Positions 34,012-43,085 are shown, counted from the stretch's first letter. The stretch: DNA of 64,000 nt from Mesorhizobium sp. INR15 (GCF_015500075.1 NZ_CP045496.1:2614001-2678000); one strand, 5' to 3'. Numbers and translations: made by a program. The notes: generated by a model not told the origin, from the letters alone.

Positions 34012-36319
34012 ATCAGACAACAAAATTGAAATACATGAATACACGATGTCCCTGCATGTCGGCGTATGTGCAGCCGGCGAGGGCCTGAGCCTTATCGCCA
34101 TGAAATACGGCGACAAAGAATTCTGGCGCGGCAACCAGGTCGATCAGGCGGTTCTGCCGATCGATAAAACGGACTTGTTCGGCGGCTCGAAGAAGGAAGG
34201 CGGCGTCAAGGGACTCCTATGGTGGCTGCCAGGCAAATCCAATCAGGTAATGCCCGAGACCCTGGCGAAGAAGCTTGGGCTTACGAGCGTGACGTGCCCT
34301 GGTTTCAGGGGGCTCGGTTCCATTTTCCTGACCGGGACGAAGGGCGCCACCGAGCCAAGCAGCCCGCCCTGGTGGTCGGGCGGCATCCTGAACGCACTTA
34401 TGGGATGGCCCGGCAACAACAATGCCGGCTTCTACCTTGGCGCCAACAATCCATACCTGCGTGCCATTTCCGTTCGCGTTCGACGCCCATCCATCGGCCT
34501 GAATCCGGCCATCGCTCTGATCCGTATTCCTGATGATTCCAACGGCAATCAGCAGTTTGCATCGAACGCTGTCCATATGATCTACGAAGCTTTGACCAAT
34601 ACCGATTGGGGGATGGGCGAGCTTCCAGGGGCGATAGACAAAGCGTCGTTCGAATCTGCTGCACAGACAATCTACGACGAGCAGTTCGGCCTCAACATGA
34701 TCTGGACCCGACAGAGCGAAGTCGGGAAGTTCATCGGCGAGATCGACACGCACATCCAAGCAGCGGTTTTCGTCAATCCGGCCACGGGCAAGCACACGAT
34801 CAAGTTGCTGCGGGCCGACTACGATTTCGATGCGCTGCCGATCATCGATCCTAGCAACGCGAAGCTCTCCAGCTTCAAGCGCAAGACGTGGGGTGAGATT
34901 TCCAACGAAGTCGTCGTGACCTACACTAACGCCGAGACCGGTCAGGACGCCACGGTCACAAGCCAAGACCTTGCCGGCATCGCCGCCGAGGGCGGCGTCG
35001 TATCCACGTCGCAGAATTATTACGGCGTGCCACACGAAGCGCTCGCCATCCGACTGGCAGACCGCGATCTCGCGACCATGGTCAACCCAATCGCCACATG
35101 CGAGGCGACCGTCACCCGCGAGTTCTGGAAGACCGTCAGCAGCGACGTGGTGAAGCTATCGTGGCCGGAACGGAACATCGAACAAATCATCTTCCGAGTC
35201 TCCGAAGTTAGTAAGGACGACAACACCGTCACCCTGTCGCTTTACGAGGACATCTTCGGCCTCGATCAGGCAAGCTACCTGACGCCAGGCGACACTGGAT
35301 GGGTGAACCCGTCGCAGCGACCGACGCCGGCAACGGTCTACCAGGTGGGCACCGCACCGGCTTTCATGGCGGCGGCCACCTTGCGTCTCACCGATCCGTC
35401 CGAGTTGACCTACCCGGAAGTTCTCAGCGCCGTCACCGTTGGCGCCGACAGCGACGATGACGTGAACTTTGACCTGGTGTCGAACGTCACCGATGTCAAC
35501 GGCACGCCATCACAGGCGGCGCTCGGGACCAGTGCCTATCGCGGCACTTGGGCGTTCATCGAAGCTATGGTGCCGGAAGCAACCACCGTATTGGCTGATC
35601 TGCCCGGCCTGCGCGGCGCACAACCCGTTGCCGGCGACTTCATCCTGATCGGCACCGGGCCAGACCAATACACCGAGATCGCAACTGTGCAGGCCGTTGA
35701 CGGTAGCGGCTTCCATCTAAATCGCGGGATGCTCGACACGGTTCCACGCAACTGGCCGATCGGCACCCACGCGTTCGTCATACCTGCTGCCGCCCCGTTG
35801 GTTGATAAAACGGTGCGATCGGCGTTCGAGGATGCGTCCTATTGGATTTTGACGCGGACAACGGGTGGACTTCTTGATCTCACCGACGCGCCGCAGGTCA
35901 ATGTGACCTTGAGCGAGCGGCCCTATCTCCCGAACCGGCCAGCGAACGTCAAGGTCAATGGCACCGGCTTCGGCACAGTGGCTGGTTTCGGCATCACGGA
36001 ACTGACCGTCACTTGGTCGAACCGCAACCGCATCCTGGAATCTACCCAGGCAATGAAGTGGGGCGACGCAAACGTTGCCGGTGAGGCCGGGCAGACCACA
36101 AAGCTTGTCGTGACCACGCTCGAAGGCGATCCGGTCGTCACCTACACGGGCCTGAGCGGCACGTCGAAGATCATTCCACTGGCTGATCTAAACGGCAAGA
36201 AGCGGCTGATCATCACCGCCAGTGCCGAGCGAGCCAGTCTCCAGTCTCTGCAAGCCATGAAGCTCTCCGTCGCCTTGGGGGCAAGTTTCAGCAGCGGCTT
36301 CAATTCCGGTTTTAACTAG
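34001..36319 (+). CDS. Tail hub / host-specificity protein (gpJ-like)
   Basis: 772 residues. The start (IHEYTMSLHVGVCAAGEGLSL) continues the hub segment at 33560; the central part (about 290-420) resembles the gp27/J core of siphophage tail tips (SFKRKTWGEISNEVVVTYTNAETG), and beta-rich domains follow. The C-terminus is short and lacks J-type fibre repeats, the fibre role being supplied by 28671 and 36330. It should anchor the tip and initiate host contact. Confidence 0.75.
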   Translation: MGGKSDNKIEIHEYTMSLHVGVCAAGEGLSLIAMKYGDKEFWRGNQVDQAVLPIDKTDLFGGSKKEGGVKGLLWWLPGKSNQVMPETLAKKLGLTSVTCPGFRGLGSIFLTGTKGATEPSSPPWWSGGILNALMGWPGNNNAGFYLGANNPYLRAISVRVRRPSIGLNPAIALIRIPDDSNGNQQFASNAVHMIYEALTNTDWGMGELPGAIDKASFESAAQTIYDEQFGLNMIWTRQSEVGKFIGEIDTHIQAAVFVNPATGKHTIKLLRADYDFDALPIIDPSNAKLSSFKRKTWGEISNEVVVTYTNAETGQDATVTSQDLAGIAAEGGVVSTSQNYYGVPHEALAIRLADRDLATMVNPIATCEATVTREFWKTVSSDVVKLSWPERNIEQIIFRVSEVSKDDNTVTLSLYEDIFGLDQASYLTPGDTGWVNPSQRPTPATVYQVGTAPAFMAAATLRLTDPSELTYPEVLSAVTVGADSDDDVNFDLVSNVTDVNGTPSQAALGTSAYRGTWAFIEAMVPEATTVLADLPGLRGAQPVAGDFILIGTGPDQYTEIATVQAVDGSGFHLNRGMLDTVPRNWPIGTHAFVIPAAAPLVDKTVRSAFEDASYWILTRTTGGLLDLTDAPQVNVTLSERPYLPNRPANVKVNGTGFGTVAGFGITELTVTWSNRNRILESTQAMKWGDANVAGEAGQTTKLVVTTLEGDPVVTYTGLSGTSKIIPLADLNGKKRLIITASAERASLQSLQAMKLSVALGASFSSGFNSGFN

Positions 36320-36329
36320 GATACAACTC

Positions 36330-37589
36330 ATGACCGTCAAAACGCGCGATGAAATCAACAGCGAAATCGATACGCTGCTTCCCGACAACACGTCGCAAGA
36401 AATCTCTCCTGCCGATTTGCGTGCGCCTCTCAAGGACTTGGCCGATAGCGCCAAGTTTGCAGCTGACCTGGCGACTGTCGCCACCAGCGGAGCCTATGGC
36501 GATCTGATGGGCAAGCCTGCGCTGGCGACAGTCGCCACCAGCGGAGCCTATGGCGATCTGATGGGCAAGCCTGCGCTCGGAAGTGCTGCCGCGCTCACGG
36601 CGGGCGAAGCAGCGGGCAATGTGCCTGTTCTCGACGCGGACGGAAAGATCGCGGATGCGGTGTTGCCGTCCTACGTCGGAGCAGTCCTGACCGGTGTTTC
36701 GTTTGCTATTAATGCCGCGATTACGGCTACAGACACGGTGTTGTCAGCGGTCGGCAAATTGCAGAGGCAGATTACAGATTTGTCCTCCAGCGTTACAGGT
36801 ATTCTTGGTTGGGCTCGCCGGGAGGTTCTTACAGCCAATCGAACCTATTACGTGCGAACCGATGGTAGCAACAGCAATTCCGGCTTGGCGAACACCAGTG
36901 GTGGGGCGTTCCTGACGATACAGAAGGCGATTAATACAGTTACAGATACGCTCGACCTTGGCGGCTTCTCCGTCACCATTCAGGTTGGCGCGGGGACTTA
37001 TGCCTCCGGCGTCCTCATGACTCGTCCCGCCGTTGGGGGCGTTTTGAAGATCAGCGGTGACACGACCACGCCAGCCAACGTAGCCCTATCTATGGCCGGT
37101 GGCTGCATCACCGCATCTGGCGCTAGCGTGAAATTGTCGGTTGAGGGCCTGAAGGTCGCGTCGTCCGGTGCTGATGGCTTGCTCGCGGCCGATTGCGGGC
37201 AGATTGCGGTATCTGGAAAGATGGACTACGGCGCATGCGCTGGAGCCCACAACCACACAAAATATGGTGGTATTATCGATGTCTCAGGTATTTCCTACAA
37301 CATCACGGCTGCCGCGACCTTCCATTTCTGGACCGAAACGTTCGGTGCGTGCATTCGTGCTATTGGGGCGGCAACGGTCACGATCACTGGCTCACCCACC
37401 TTCACAGTGTTTGTGCAGTCGCAGATTGGTTCCGGCATTGTTGGGCTTGGTGCGACTTATTCGGGCACGGTGACGGGCAAGAGGTACAATGCCGACTCGA
37501 ATGCTGTGATCTATACAGCCGGCTCGGGTGCAAGCTATTTCCCCGGTACCGTCGCAGGAACGACAGCGACAGGAGGCCAGTATGTATAA
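36330..37589 (+). CDS. Tail fibre/spike with beta-helix-like domain
   Basis: 419 residues. An N-terminal attachment part (to about residue 45) is followed by an exact 18-residue tandem duplication (ATSGAYGDLMGKPAL core), a helical segment with TDTVLSAVGKLQRQITDLSSS, and a beta-helix-like body (about 170-400; YYVRTDGSNSNSGLAN, then GSGVSVTIQVGAG-like strands). This layout is that of a trimeric side fibre or spike. No enzyme residues identified. AGGA lies near the ATG. Confidence 0.75.
   Translation: MTVKTRDEINSEIDTLLPDNTSQEISPADLRAPLKDLADSAKFAADLATVATSGAYGDLMGKPALATVATSGAYGDLMGKPALGSAAALTAGEAAGNVPVLDADGKIADAVLPSYVGAVLTGVSFAINAAITATDTVLSAVGKLQRQITDLSSSVTGILGWARREVLTANRTYYVRTDGSNSNSGLANTSGGAFLTIQKAINTVTDTLDLGGFSVTIQVGAGTYASGVLMTRPAVGGVLKISGDTTTPANVALSMAGGCITASGASVKLSVEGLKVASSGADGLLAADCGQIAVSGKMDYGACAGAHNHTKYGGIIDVSGISYNITAAATFHFWTETFGACIRAIGAATVTITGSPTFTVFVQSQIGSGIVGLGATYSGTVTGKRYNADSNAVIYTAGSGASYFPGTVAGTTATGGQYV
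36468..36575 (+). repeat. 54-bp tandem duplication in the fibre gene
   Basis: Copies at 36468-36521 and 36522-36575 encode the same 18 residues and differ at few bases (for example ACT versus ACA), indicating a recent in-frame duplication. Confidence 0.9.
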
Positions 37590-37719
37590 TTTCCCGTCGG
37601 ACTGGTTCTGGATTGTCGGGGGCGACGAGACCCGCCTCTGGTCTAGCGCGGCCGCAGCAGCGCTTGCATCCTATCTCACTGAACGCAAGGTTTCCATCGA
37701 GCGCTGTCGCGTTTCTTAA
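37582..37719 (+). CDS. Short tail-associated protein
   Basis: 45 residues after a strong AGGAGG site (MYNFPSDWFWIVGGDETRLWSSAAAAA). It overlaps the fibre stop by eight bases. Its length, aromatic start and position after a fibre gene resemble XkdX-like or fibre-partner microproteins. Function unknown. Confidence 0.6.
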   Translation: MYNFPSDWFWIVGGDETRLWSSAAAAALASYLTERKVSIERCRVS

Positions 37720-37721
37720 AA

Positions 37722-37754
37722 TCACGTTTAGCTTGATAATCACGTAGGAACGTG
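37722..37754. promoter_or_regulatory. Two operators before the lysis module
   Basis: TCACGTTTAGCTTGA (37722-37736) and TCACGTAGGAACGTG (37740-37754). They precede a possible 11-residue leader ORF at 37761-37796 whose stop overlaps the next start. Confidence 0.6.
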
Positions 37755-37792
37755 CGAAAGATGGCGCTTAACCCCATCCACGGTGGTGGCGC

Positions 37793-37978
37793 ATGAACTT
37801 CTATCGAGTCTCTGGTCGTTTGAACCGGCTCTGCGGCGGACACGGAGACCAAACCCTGTGCGCTCGGATGGCAGAGCGGCGCGGCGTCCAGTGCCTGTTC
37901 TGCCGCATCATGTCTCGCCTCATCGAGCCGAACCACTGCGCTCTGCAATTGGCCAAATGGCTGGACCGGAAATCATGA
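37793..37978 (+). CDS. Small Cys-rich hypothetical protein of the lysis module
   Basis: 61 residues with CGGHGDQTLCARM and CLFCRIM, and a final NHCALQL; four or five Cys and two His suggest a metal-binding fold. It overlaps a tiny upstream ORF and the downstream holin candidate (ATGA), so translation is probably coupled. Function unknown. Confidence 0.5.
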   Translation: MNFYRVSGRLNRLCGGHGDQTLCARMAERRGVQCLFCRIMSRLIEPNHCALQLAKWLDRKS

Positions 37979-38259
37979 AGCTCACGTTCCACGTACCGTT
38001 CGCTGGCCGCGTTCACCTTTTTCTCGTGCGAGACTGGCACGCGATCCTGCTTCGGGCTTGGAGCATGAGGCTCATGTACCTGGCCTTCGCCTTCCAGGTG
38101 TTCGAAGGGCTGCTCCCCTACATCGACGAAGGTTCGTTTGGGATTCCCCACGGCCTTTTCACCTTCCTCACGATGACAATCCTGATCGGCGCTGCTTGGG
38201 CACGGGTAACTCCGCAACCGCAGACGCTGGCTCCCCCGGAGAAGACCGATGCCAATTAA
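37975..38259 (+). CDS. Holin candidate
   Basis: 94 residues with two hydrophobic segments (about 28-50, RLMYLAFAFQVFEGLLPYI, and 58-76, GLFTFLTMTILIGAAWARV) and a short charged C-terminus, directly before the endolysin. Size, topology and position suit a class II holin, which would time lysis. ATG chosen because it overlaps the preceding stop and gives the correct length. Confidence 0.65.
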   Translation: MKLTFHVPFAGRVHLFLVRDWHAILLRAWSMRLMYLAFAFQVFEGLLPYIDEGSFGIPHGLFTFLTMTILIGAAWARVTPQPQTLAPPEKTDAN

Positions 38260-38869
38260 CAAAATCAAGGGCACCAAGCGTGGCGTGGCGGCCATTGCCG
38301 CAGCCATCGTCGCGGCCGGTATCGGCGGCTGGCAGTCGCAAAAGGACACCACACCGAAGGTTCTCCCGCCCGCCGTGATCTTGGCAACCGACGCACTGAT
38401 CCTTCCATGGGAAGGCATGGTGCTGAAGTCCCATTGGGACCGGTTCGCCAAAATCTACGACATCTGCGGCGGCATCACCCGCATCAACGGCAAGCCTGTC
38501 GGCCCGAACATGTCGTTCACGCGCCCGCAGTGCGAGCAGCTGACCCGTGAGCAGATTTACCACGGGTATTATCTGCCACTGGTCAAAGAAGTTCCAGGTT
38601 TCGTAAACTTCCCGATCAGCGTCCAAGCGGCCATGCTGTCGGGCGCCTACAATTTCGGCGTTGGCACGGTCAAATCCAGGAAAGGCATGGCTGGCTCAAC
38701 GGCGACCCGCTGGCACATGGCTGGCGAGTACCGCAAGGGCTGCGAAGCTCAGACCGCCTTCAACAAGGTCGGAATCACAGTCGTCGACGGTCTCGTCAAG
38801 CGCCGCGAAATGGGAGACGCACAGCGCATCGGCGAGGCCGAGCTTTGCGTGTCGGGTCTCAGCAAATGA
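38249..38869 (+). CDS. Endolysin, GH24 lysozyme with N-terminal SAR-like segment
   Basis: 206 residues. The N-terminal hydrophobic segment (GVAAIAAAIVAAGIGG, residues 11-26), rich in Ala and Gly, is a signal-anchor-release type. The catalytic Glu lies in ILPWEGMVLKS, followed by YDICGGIT containing Asp and Thr of the E-D-T triad. It cuts peptidoglycan after release from the membrane. It overlaps the holin candidate and the i-spanin gene, so the lysis set forms a coupled unit. Confidence 0.88.
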   Translation: MPINKIKGTKRGVAAIAAAIVAAGIGGWQSQKDTTPKVLPPAVILATDALILPWEGMVLKSHWDRFAKIYDICGGITRINGKPVGPNMSFTRPQCEQLTREQIYHGYYLPLVKEVPGFVNFPISVQAAMLSGAYNFGVGTVKSRKGMAGSTATRWHMAGEYRKGCEAQTAFNKVGITVVDGLVKRREMGDAQRIGEAELCVSGLSK

Positions 38870-39282
38870 CCTGGCTGGCAATCTCGGCCTTCCTGCGCAA
38901 ATGGGTTCTGCCCATCCTCACCTTTGGCATCACGTTGCCGGTGTGGGTCTTCCTAATCGTCGGTGCGTGGCTTTACTTCGACAAGGCATCAGCCGTCCGC
39001 GCCGCCGTCACCAAGCTTGTGGCCGGCGCTGAGATCGAGGCGCTGAACGCGAGGCTGACTGAAGAACGCCGCATCCGCCAGTGGAGCGATGCCAAGGCTG
39101 CCGAAGCCAACCAGGTCGCCGAGACCGAGCGCAAGTCGCTCGAAGAACTCGAAACAAATCTCGCCCTATCCGACATCGACGAAAGAAAGAAAAAGGATGA
39201 CCTGGCAAAAATCGAAGCGAGGCCGACTCCTGACGGCTGCCGTGTTGACGACTTTCTGTTTCAGCGGCTGCGCAACAAATAA
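38866..39282 (+). CDS. i-spanin (Rz-like)
   Basis: 138 residues with one N-terminal membrane helix (LPILTFGITLPVWVFLIVGAWLYF, residues 15-38 region) and a long coiled coil (about 50-115) ending in a short Cys-containing tail. This is the inner-membrane spanin topology. It contains the o-spanin gene in a different frame. ATGA overlap with the endolysin stop fixes the start. Confidence 0.8.
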   Translation: MTWLAISAFLRKWVLPILTFGITLPVWVFLIVGAWLYFDKASAVRAAVTKLVAGAEIEALNARLTEERRIRQWSDAKAAEANQVAETERKSLEELETNLALSDIDERKKKDDLAKIEARPTPDGCRVDDFLFQRLRNK

Positions 39283-39556
39283 AATGCGGCTCGACCAGGC
39301 TTACACGGCCAAGGCGAAAGCCGAGATCGTGCCGCTGGCGCTCGCAGAGGCCGAGAAGCGCGTGCAGGAAGCTCGCCGGATGCCGGTCTATCCCGAACGC
39401 TGCAAGCGGACGCACCGCAGCGGCGTCCTGCTGCAAGACCGTCTCGATACCGCCAACGAGAAGGCCGACATCGCCCTCGGAGCCGCGAACGATCAGACCC
39501 TTTGGTGCGCCACCTGGTACGCCAAGAACTTCGACGCCAGGGAGCCGAAGCCATGA
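39197..39556 (+). CDS. o-spanin lipoprotein (Rz1-like), start nested in the i-spanin gene
   Basis: 119 residues starting at an ATG inside the i-spanin frame. The signal (RGRLLTAAVLTTFCFSGC) ends in a lipobox with FSGC, so the mature protein is an outer-membrane lipoprotein. The remaining region is helical (AKAEIVPLALAEAEKR). Overlapping Rz/Rz1 pairs fuse inner and outer membranes during lysis. An AAAAAGG stretch directly abuts the ATG, an unusually short spacing. Confidence 0.75.
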   Translation: MTWQKSKRGRLLTAAVLTTFCFSGCATNKMRLDQAYTAKAKAEIVPLALAEAEKRVQEARRMPVYPERCKRTHRSGVLLQDRLDTANEKADIALGAANDQTLWCATWYAKNFDAREPKP

Positions 39557-39795
39557 CTGAAGCTCAAATCCATGAGATCGCCCGGCAGGCGGCACGGGAA
39601 GCGGTGAAAGAGACCCTGCTGACTCTCGGCTTCGATCCAAACAAGCCGCTCGAAGCTCAGGCCGACATGCTGTTCGTGCGCAAGACGCGCCTCGGTTCGG
39701 AGGCGATCACCCGTCAGGGTCTAATGATTGCCGTGGCCACGGTCACTGTCGCGATCCTTGGGCTCATATGGGCGTCATTCAAAGGTCATTCCTAA
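39553..39795 (+). CDS. Small membrane protein at the end of the lysis module
   Basis: 80 residues: an N-terminal helix (EAQIHEIARQAAREAVKETLL) and a C-terminal membrane segment (LMIAVATVTVAILGLIWASF). Similar to small phage membrane proteins sometimes annotated DUF6127; it may be an antiholin or second holin. ATGA overlap with the o-spanin stop. Confidence 0.6.
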   Translation: MTEAQIHEIARQAAREAVKETLLTLGFDPNKPLEAQADMLFVRKTRLGSEAITRQGLMIAVATVTVAILGLIWASFKGHS

Positions 39796-39825
39796 TCATC
39801 GTTCATTGACGTTGGAGCAATCATT

Positions 39826-41043
39826 TTGCCAACTCCCCGCCTCACCGACGACCTGGCACAAGCCGCAGCAGACGCATTCAGAGCCCACGGCACGAAGACT
39901 GCTGCAGCAGCCGCGCTCGGCCTCAACCCAAAGACCTTCGATAGCCGGCTGAAGGTGGCTGGCGAGCGAAAGATGTGCGGCACGGAACCATTGGTGCCAG
40001 GCTTCCGCATTAGTCAGACCACCGCAGTCTATCGCGACGGTCAGTTGGCAGCCGAATTCATTCAGCAGAAGCCCGAGCGCGGCGAGAAATTCGAACTGCC
40101 TGCCGGCCAGAAGATCAAGGCCGTTTCAGCGCTGGTCAACGAAGACGGTCGCGAGATCGTTAAGTGGATTAAGACCGCCGAGGACAGCAAGCCGATCCTC
40201 CTGGACGGCATCAGGGCAGCGTTCGAGGCATACCGACCGGCAGCCCTGATAAAGGCTCCACCCTTCACCAACGCCGACCTACTGACGGTCTACCCGATCG
40301 TCGATCTTCATCTCGGGATGTTTTCGTGGGCGAAAGAGACCGGCGCCGACTACGACCTAAAGATTGCTGCCGATCTGCTCAGATCGAGCATGAACAACCT
40401 GGTGGCCCGTAGCGCTAATTCGAAGACTGCCCTGGTTCTCGACATGGGCGACTACTTCCATGCGGACAACAGCCGCAACCAGACGGCGCGCTCTGGCAAT
40501 CCTCTCGACGTGGACTCGAGATATGCCAAAGTCGTGCAGATCGGCTTCGAACTGGTCATCCAGTGCGTCGAGCTTGCGCTGCAGAAGCACGATTTCGTGG
40601 AGTACCGGAAGACGCCCGGCAACCATGACGACGAGACCAGTTTGATGCTCGCGGTCGCGGTGGCCGCGCACTTCCGCAACAACGATCGAGTCAAGGTCAA
40701 CACCAGCCCAAGCCGCTTCTATATGAAACAGCATGGCAAGTGCATGGTTGTGGCGACCCACGGCGACATGCTCAAGATGGGCGATCTAGCAGGCTTCGCT
40801 GCCGCGCAGTATCCCGTCGAATGGGGAGCAACTGTCCACAGGTATGGCTACACCGGCCACATCCACAACGAAAAAGAGTTGAGCCGGAATTCGCTGCGCG
40901 GTCTTCGCGCCGAGAGCTTCAACACGCTCGCGGCGAAGGATGCCTGGCACGCGGGTGAAGGCTATCAAAGCCCGCGTAATATGGTGTCGATTACGTTGCA
41001 TAAAGACCGTGGTGAGGTCGATCGCTTCACGGTGCCGGCGTAG
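39826..41043 (+). CDS. Metallophosphoesterase with N-terminal helix-turn-helix
   Basis: 405 residues from a TTG preceded by GGAG. Residues 1-45 look like a Fis/HTH-type DNA-binding segment (TKTAAAAALGLNPKTFDSRL). The calcineurin-like domain follows: VDLHLGM, DMGDYFHADN, TPGNHDDE, VATHGDMLK and YTGHIHNE provide the metal-binding DxH, GDxxH, GNHD and GHxH set. Such proteins sit after lysis genes in many phages, and may act on nucleic acids. Substrate not determined. Confidence 0.82.
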   Translation: MPTPRLTDDLAQAAADAFRAHGTKTAAAAALGLNPKTFDSRLKVAGERKMCGTEPLVPGFRISQTTAVYRDGQLAAEFIQQKPERGEKFELPAGQKIKAVSALVNEDGREIVKWIKTAEDSKPILLDGIRAAFEAYRPAALIKAPPFTNADLLTVYPIVDLHLGMFSWAKETGADYDLKIAADLLRSSMNNLVARSANSKTALVLDMGDYFHADNSRNQTARSGNPLDVDSRYAKVVQIGFELVIQCVELALQKHDFVEYRKTPGNHDDETSLMLAVAVAAHFRNNDRVKVNTSPSRFYMKQHGKCMVVATHGDMLKMGDLAGFAAAQYPVEWGATVHRYGYTGHIHNEKELSRNSLRGLRAESFNTLAAKDAWHAGEGYQSPRNMVSITLHKDRGEVDRFTVPA

Positions 41044-41053
41044 TAGGAATCGA

Positions 41054-41081
41054 GGTTCACCGAGAACTCCCCCGGTGAACC
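41054..41081. terminator. Terminator-like hairpin between convergent late and early operons
   Basis: GGTTCACCG/CGGTGAACC, nine pairs with a ten-base loop. No strong T-run, but it lies at the convergence of the two operons. Confidence 0.5.
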
Positions 41082-41111
41082 GTTACAATCCTATTTGAGT
41101 TTTGCTCGGCT

Positions 41112-41384
41112 TTATCGAGCTTGGAATAGCCGTTCGGCCATCGCCTGGCTAAAGCCGATTTCGACGGCTTCCCACATTCCGCCCTGCACCTGCGCGCTTA
41201 GGACGCGTGACAGGAAAGTCGGATTGTTGGACTCAACCATAAAAAGATACAGTTCGTCAAAATATGCGCGACCTTGCGAGCAATCCCTGGAATAGTCACC
41301 TGTTCGCTTTGGGTGCCACGGTCTAGGCCGCGTGTACTCTCCGCTTGTATCTTGACCTACAAATGATAGTTCATTGAATTTCAT
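41112..41384 (-). CDS. Hypothetical protein at the end of the early operon
   Basis: 90 residues with a GAAGAAG site before the ATG. Opening MKFNELSFVGQDTSG and then YTRPRPWHPKRTGDYSRD; the end is helical. More AT-rich than neighbours. Not recognised; likely real because of the ribosome site and consistent codon pattern. Confidence 0.5.
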   Translation of the reverse strand: MKFNELSFVGQDTSGEYTRPRPWHPKRTGDYSRDCSQGRAYFDELYLFMVESNNPTFLSRVLSAQVQGGMWEAVEIGFSQAMAERLFQAR

Positions 41385-41406
41385 ATCTTCTTCCCTATTG
41401 CGCCAG

Positions 41407-42816
41407 TCATAAACTTAACAAATCCGTCAGATCATTGCCGGCTACTGATCTGCCACTCCCGACCACTTCCGTTGTTCGAAGTTCGTCGCTCACTACGATT
41501 CGATCACTCAGAATGTCAATAAGACACAAGTCGTTATCGTAGGGGCTAGGGGCTTCGATTTTTGACGCTTCACCGAGATAGGAATGTTCTCCTATACGAG
41601 TTTCACTTGCAAAATGAAAGCGGGAATTTAGAAATTCGAGATAGCTCGGTTCCGCTTCCATCAGAATGCAGTCGAATCCCTCACGCCGCGCCGCCTCGGC
41701 CGTCGTGCCGGTTCCGGCAAACATATCGAGCACCGTGCCGCCAGGTGGCGTGATGTGGCGGATCAGATATTGCATGAGGGTGATCGGCTTGACCGTTGGG
41801 TGCTTGGAGCCGGCGCGGTCGGCCTTGTTTGCCTTCGCGTTGTAGACGATGGCGTCGCCGCGATCCTCGGAGATCACACCAGTGTCGATCGCCCATTGGT
41901 AGTCTTCGGCGGTCGGCGCGAACTGGTGAAAGAAGCGAGCGTTCGATCCCTCGTCGCCATAGCCGCTCATCGGCGTGCCTGGTGCGCGACTCTCTGCGCC
42001 ATAGCAGGCACCGTCGTTCTTTCCTTTGCGCATGGTTCCCGGTTTGCCGCTCTTGCCCTGCGGGAACAGCGCCACAACCTCGGGCGAACCGTCGAGGATC
42101 AAGTTGGATGGGTAGCGTCCAGCCGGCGATCCGCCCCTTGCAGAACCCGGCAGTGCCGCAAAATTAGTCGAGCCGTCGTCGATGTACCGGCGATCCATCG
42201 CAAGCTCGCCGTCGCGTGACCGGCTTTCGGAGCCGTCCCCAACCTTGCAGCCGTCAATGTTGAAGGCGCCGACACCATGCTTGATCAGGTTCTCACGACA
42301 GGTCTTGGAGTCGTATGGCTTCTGACCGAGGTAGATAGGTTCCAGCGCCGGCTTCTGCGTCTGCGTGCCATGTTTCCAGCCCTCCCAACCGGGGAGAGCG
42401 GGATTGTGACCTTTTGGAAATCCGCTACCGTAGGTCCAACCGTGCATCGGATGCATGATGAAGCCGGCGATCTCCATGGCGCACGCCTGCCAGTGGCCAG
42501 TGCGGGCTCCTGAGAAGGCGAAGACGCAGCCACCTGGCAAAAGAATGTCGTACACCAGCTTCCAAAACTCGGGGTCGCGCTCGATGCCGGTGGCGTCCCA
42601 CCCGTGGCCCATGAAGCCGCCCGAGAGCCGTGAGAAGCTGCCGTCGTTACCTTCGCTGCGAGCCGCCGCCGCGCCCTGCCTGCCGAAACGTTTCGTGATG
42701 CTGGTGAGGGCGTAGGGCGGGTCAGTCACAACCGAATGGACGCGAACGCCTTGATCAATCAGTCGGCGTAGACTGATGCGGTTGTCGCCATCATGCAGAG
42801 TGATTTGGCCGCCCAT
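41407..42816 (-). CDS. DNA N6-adenine/N4-cytosine methyltransferase with C-terminal DLTDLLSL tag
   Basis: 469 residues. Motif IV DPPY at residues 32-35 precedes motif I (LDMFAGTGTTAEAA near residue 370), i.e. beta-class order. Between lies a target-recognition region. The C-terminal 60 residues beyond the methylase fold end in AGNDLTDLLSL, the shared peptide. It probably methylates phage or host DNA to escape restriction or control gene expression; target sequence unknown and no cognate nuclease is seen. An operator overlaps its leader. Confidence 0.88.
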   Translation of the reverse strand: MGGQITLHDGDNRISLRRLIDQGVRVHSVVTDPPYALTSITKRFGRQGAAAARSEGNDGSFSRLSGGFMGHGWDATGIERDPEFWKLVYDILLPGGCVFAFSGARTGHWQACAMEIAGFIMHPMHGWTYGSGFPKGHNPALPGWEGWKHGTQTQKPALEPIYLGQKPYDSKTCRENLIKHGVGAFNIDGCKVGDGSESRSRDGELAMDRRYIDDGSTNFAALPGSARGGSPAGRYPSNLILDGSPEVVALFPQGKSGKPGTMRKGKNDGACYGAESRAPGTPMSGYGDEGSNARFFHQFAPTAEDYQWAIDTGVISEDRGDAIVYNAKANKADRAGSKHPTVKPITLMQYLIRHITPPGGTVLDMFAGTGTTAEAARREGFDCILMEAEPSYLEFLNSRFHFASETRIGEHSYLGEASKIEAPSPYDNDLCLIDILSDRIVVSDELRTTEVVGSGRSVAGNDLTDLLSL

Positions 42817-42827
42817 AAGGTGACAAT

Positions 42828-42841
42828 CCCGTTAAAAGTGA
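42828..42841. promoter_or_regulatory. Operator/SD composite before the methyltransferase
   Basis: On the minus strand TCACTTTTAACGGGA: one operator half followed by GGGA, which doubles as part of the ribosome site 12-15 bases from the ATG. Confidence 0.55.
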
Positions 42842-42845
42842 GTCG

Positions 42846-43085
42846 TTAACTGAGCAGATCGCTCAAATCGTACTGCTGCCGTTGCCGCGCTGTCCGTGCC
42901 TGACGCAGACGCTCGTCGAGTGCATTCAAAGCATCGACGATGAGTTCTGTCGCGCTGCGGTCCCACCCCCAAGCAAAGGGATCGGTGAAGCCGCGCTTTG
43001 AATCGTAGATCGCGTAGAGATCGTCGCTGAAATGCGCGGCTTCACCGTCTTCGGGGTCTACCCATTCATACGAGTAGCGGTGCAT
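42846..43085 (-). CDS. Small protein ending in DLSDLLS
   Basis: 79 residues with overlapping TGATG start at 43085. An acidic N-terminal half (EWVDPEDGEAAHFSDDLYAIYD) precedes a helix (ELIVDALNALDERLRQARTARQRQQ), then YDLSDLLS at the very end. Unknown fold. The tag placed right after a helix suggests a free, flexible C-terminal docking peptide. Confidence 0.65.
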   Translation of the reverse strand: MHRYSYEWVDPEDGEAAHFSDDLYAIYDSKRGFTDPFAWGWDRSATELIVDALNALDERLRQARTARQRQQYDLSDLLS

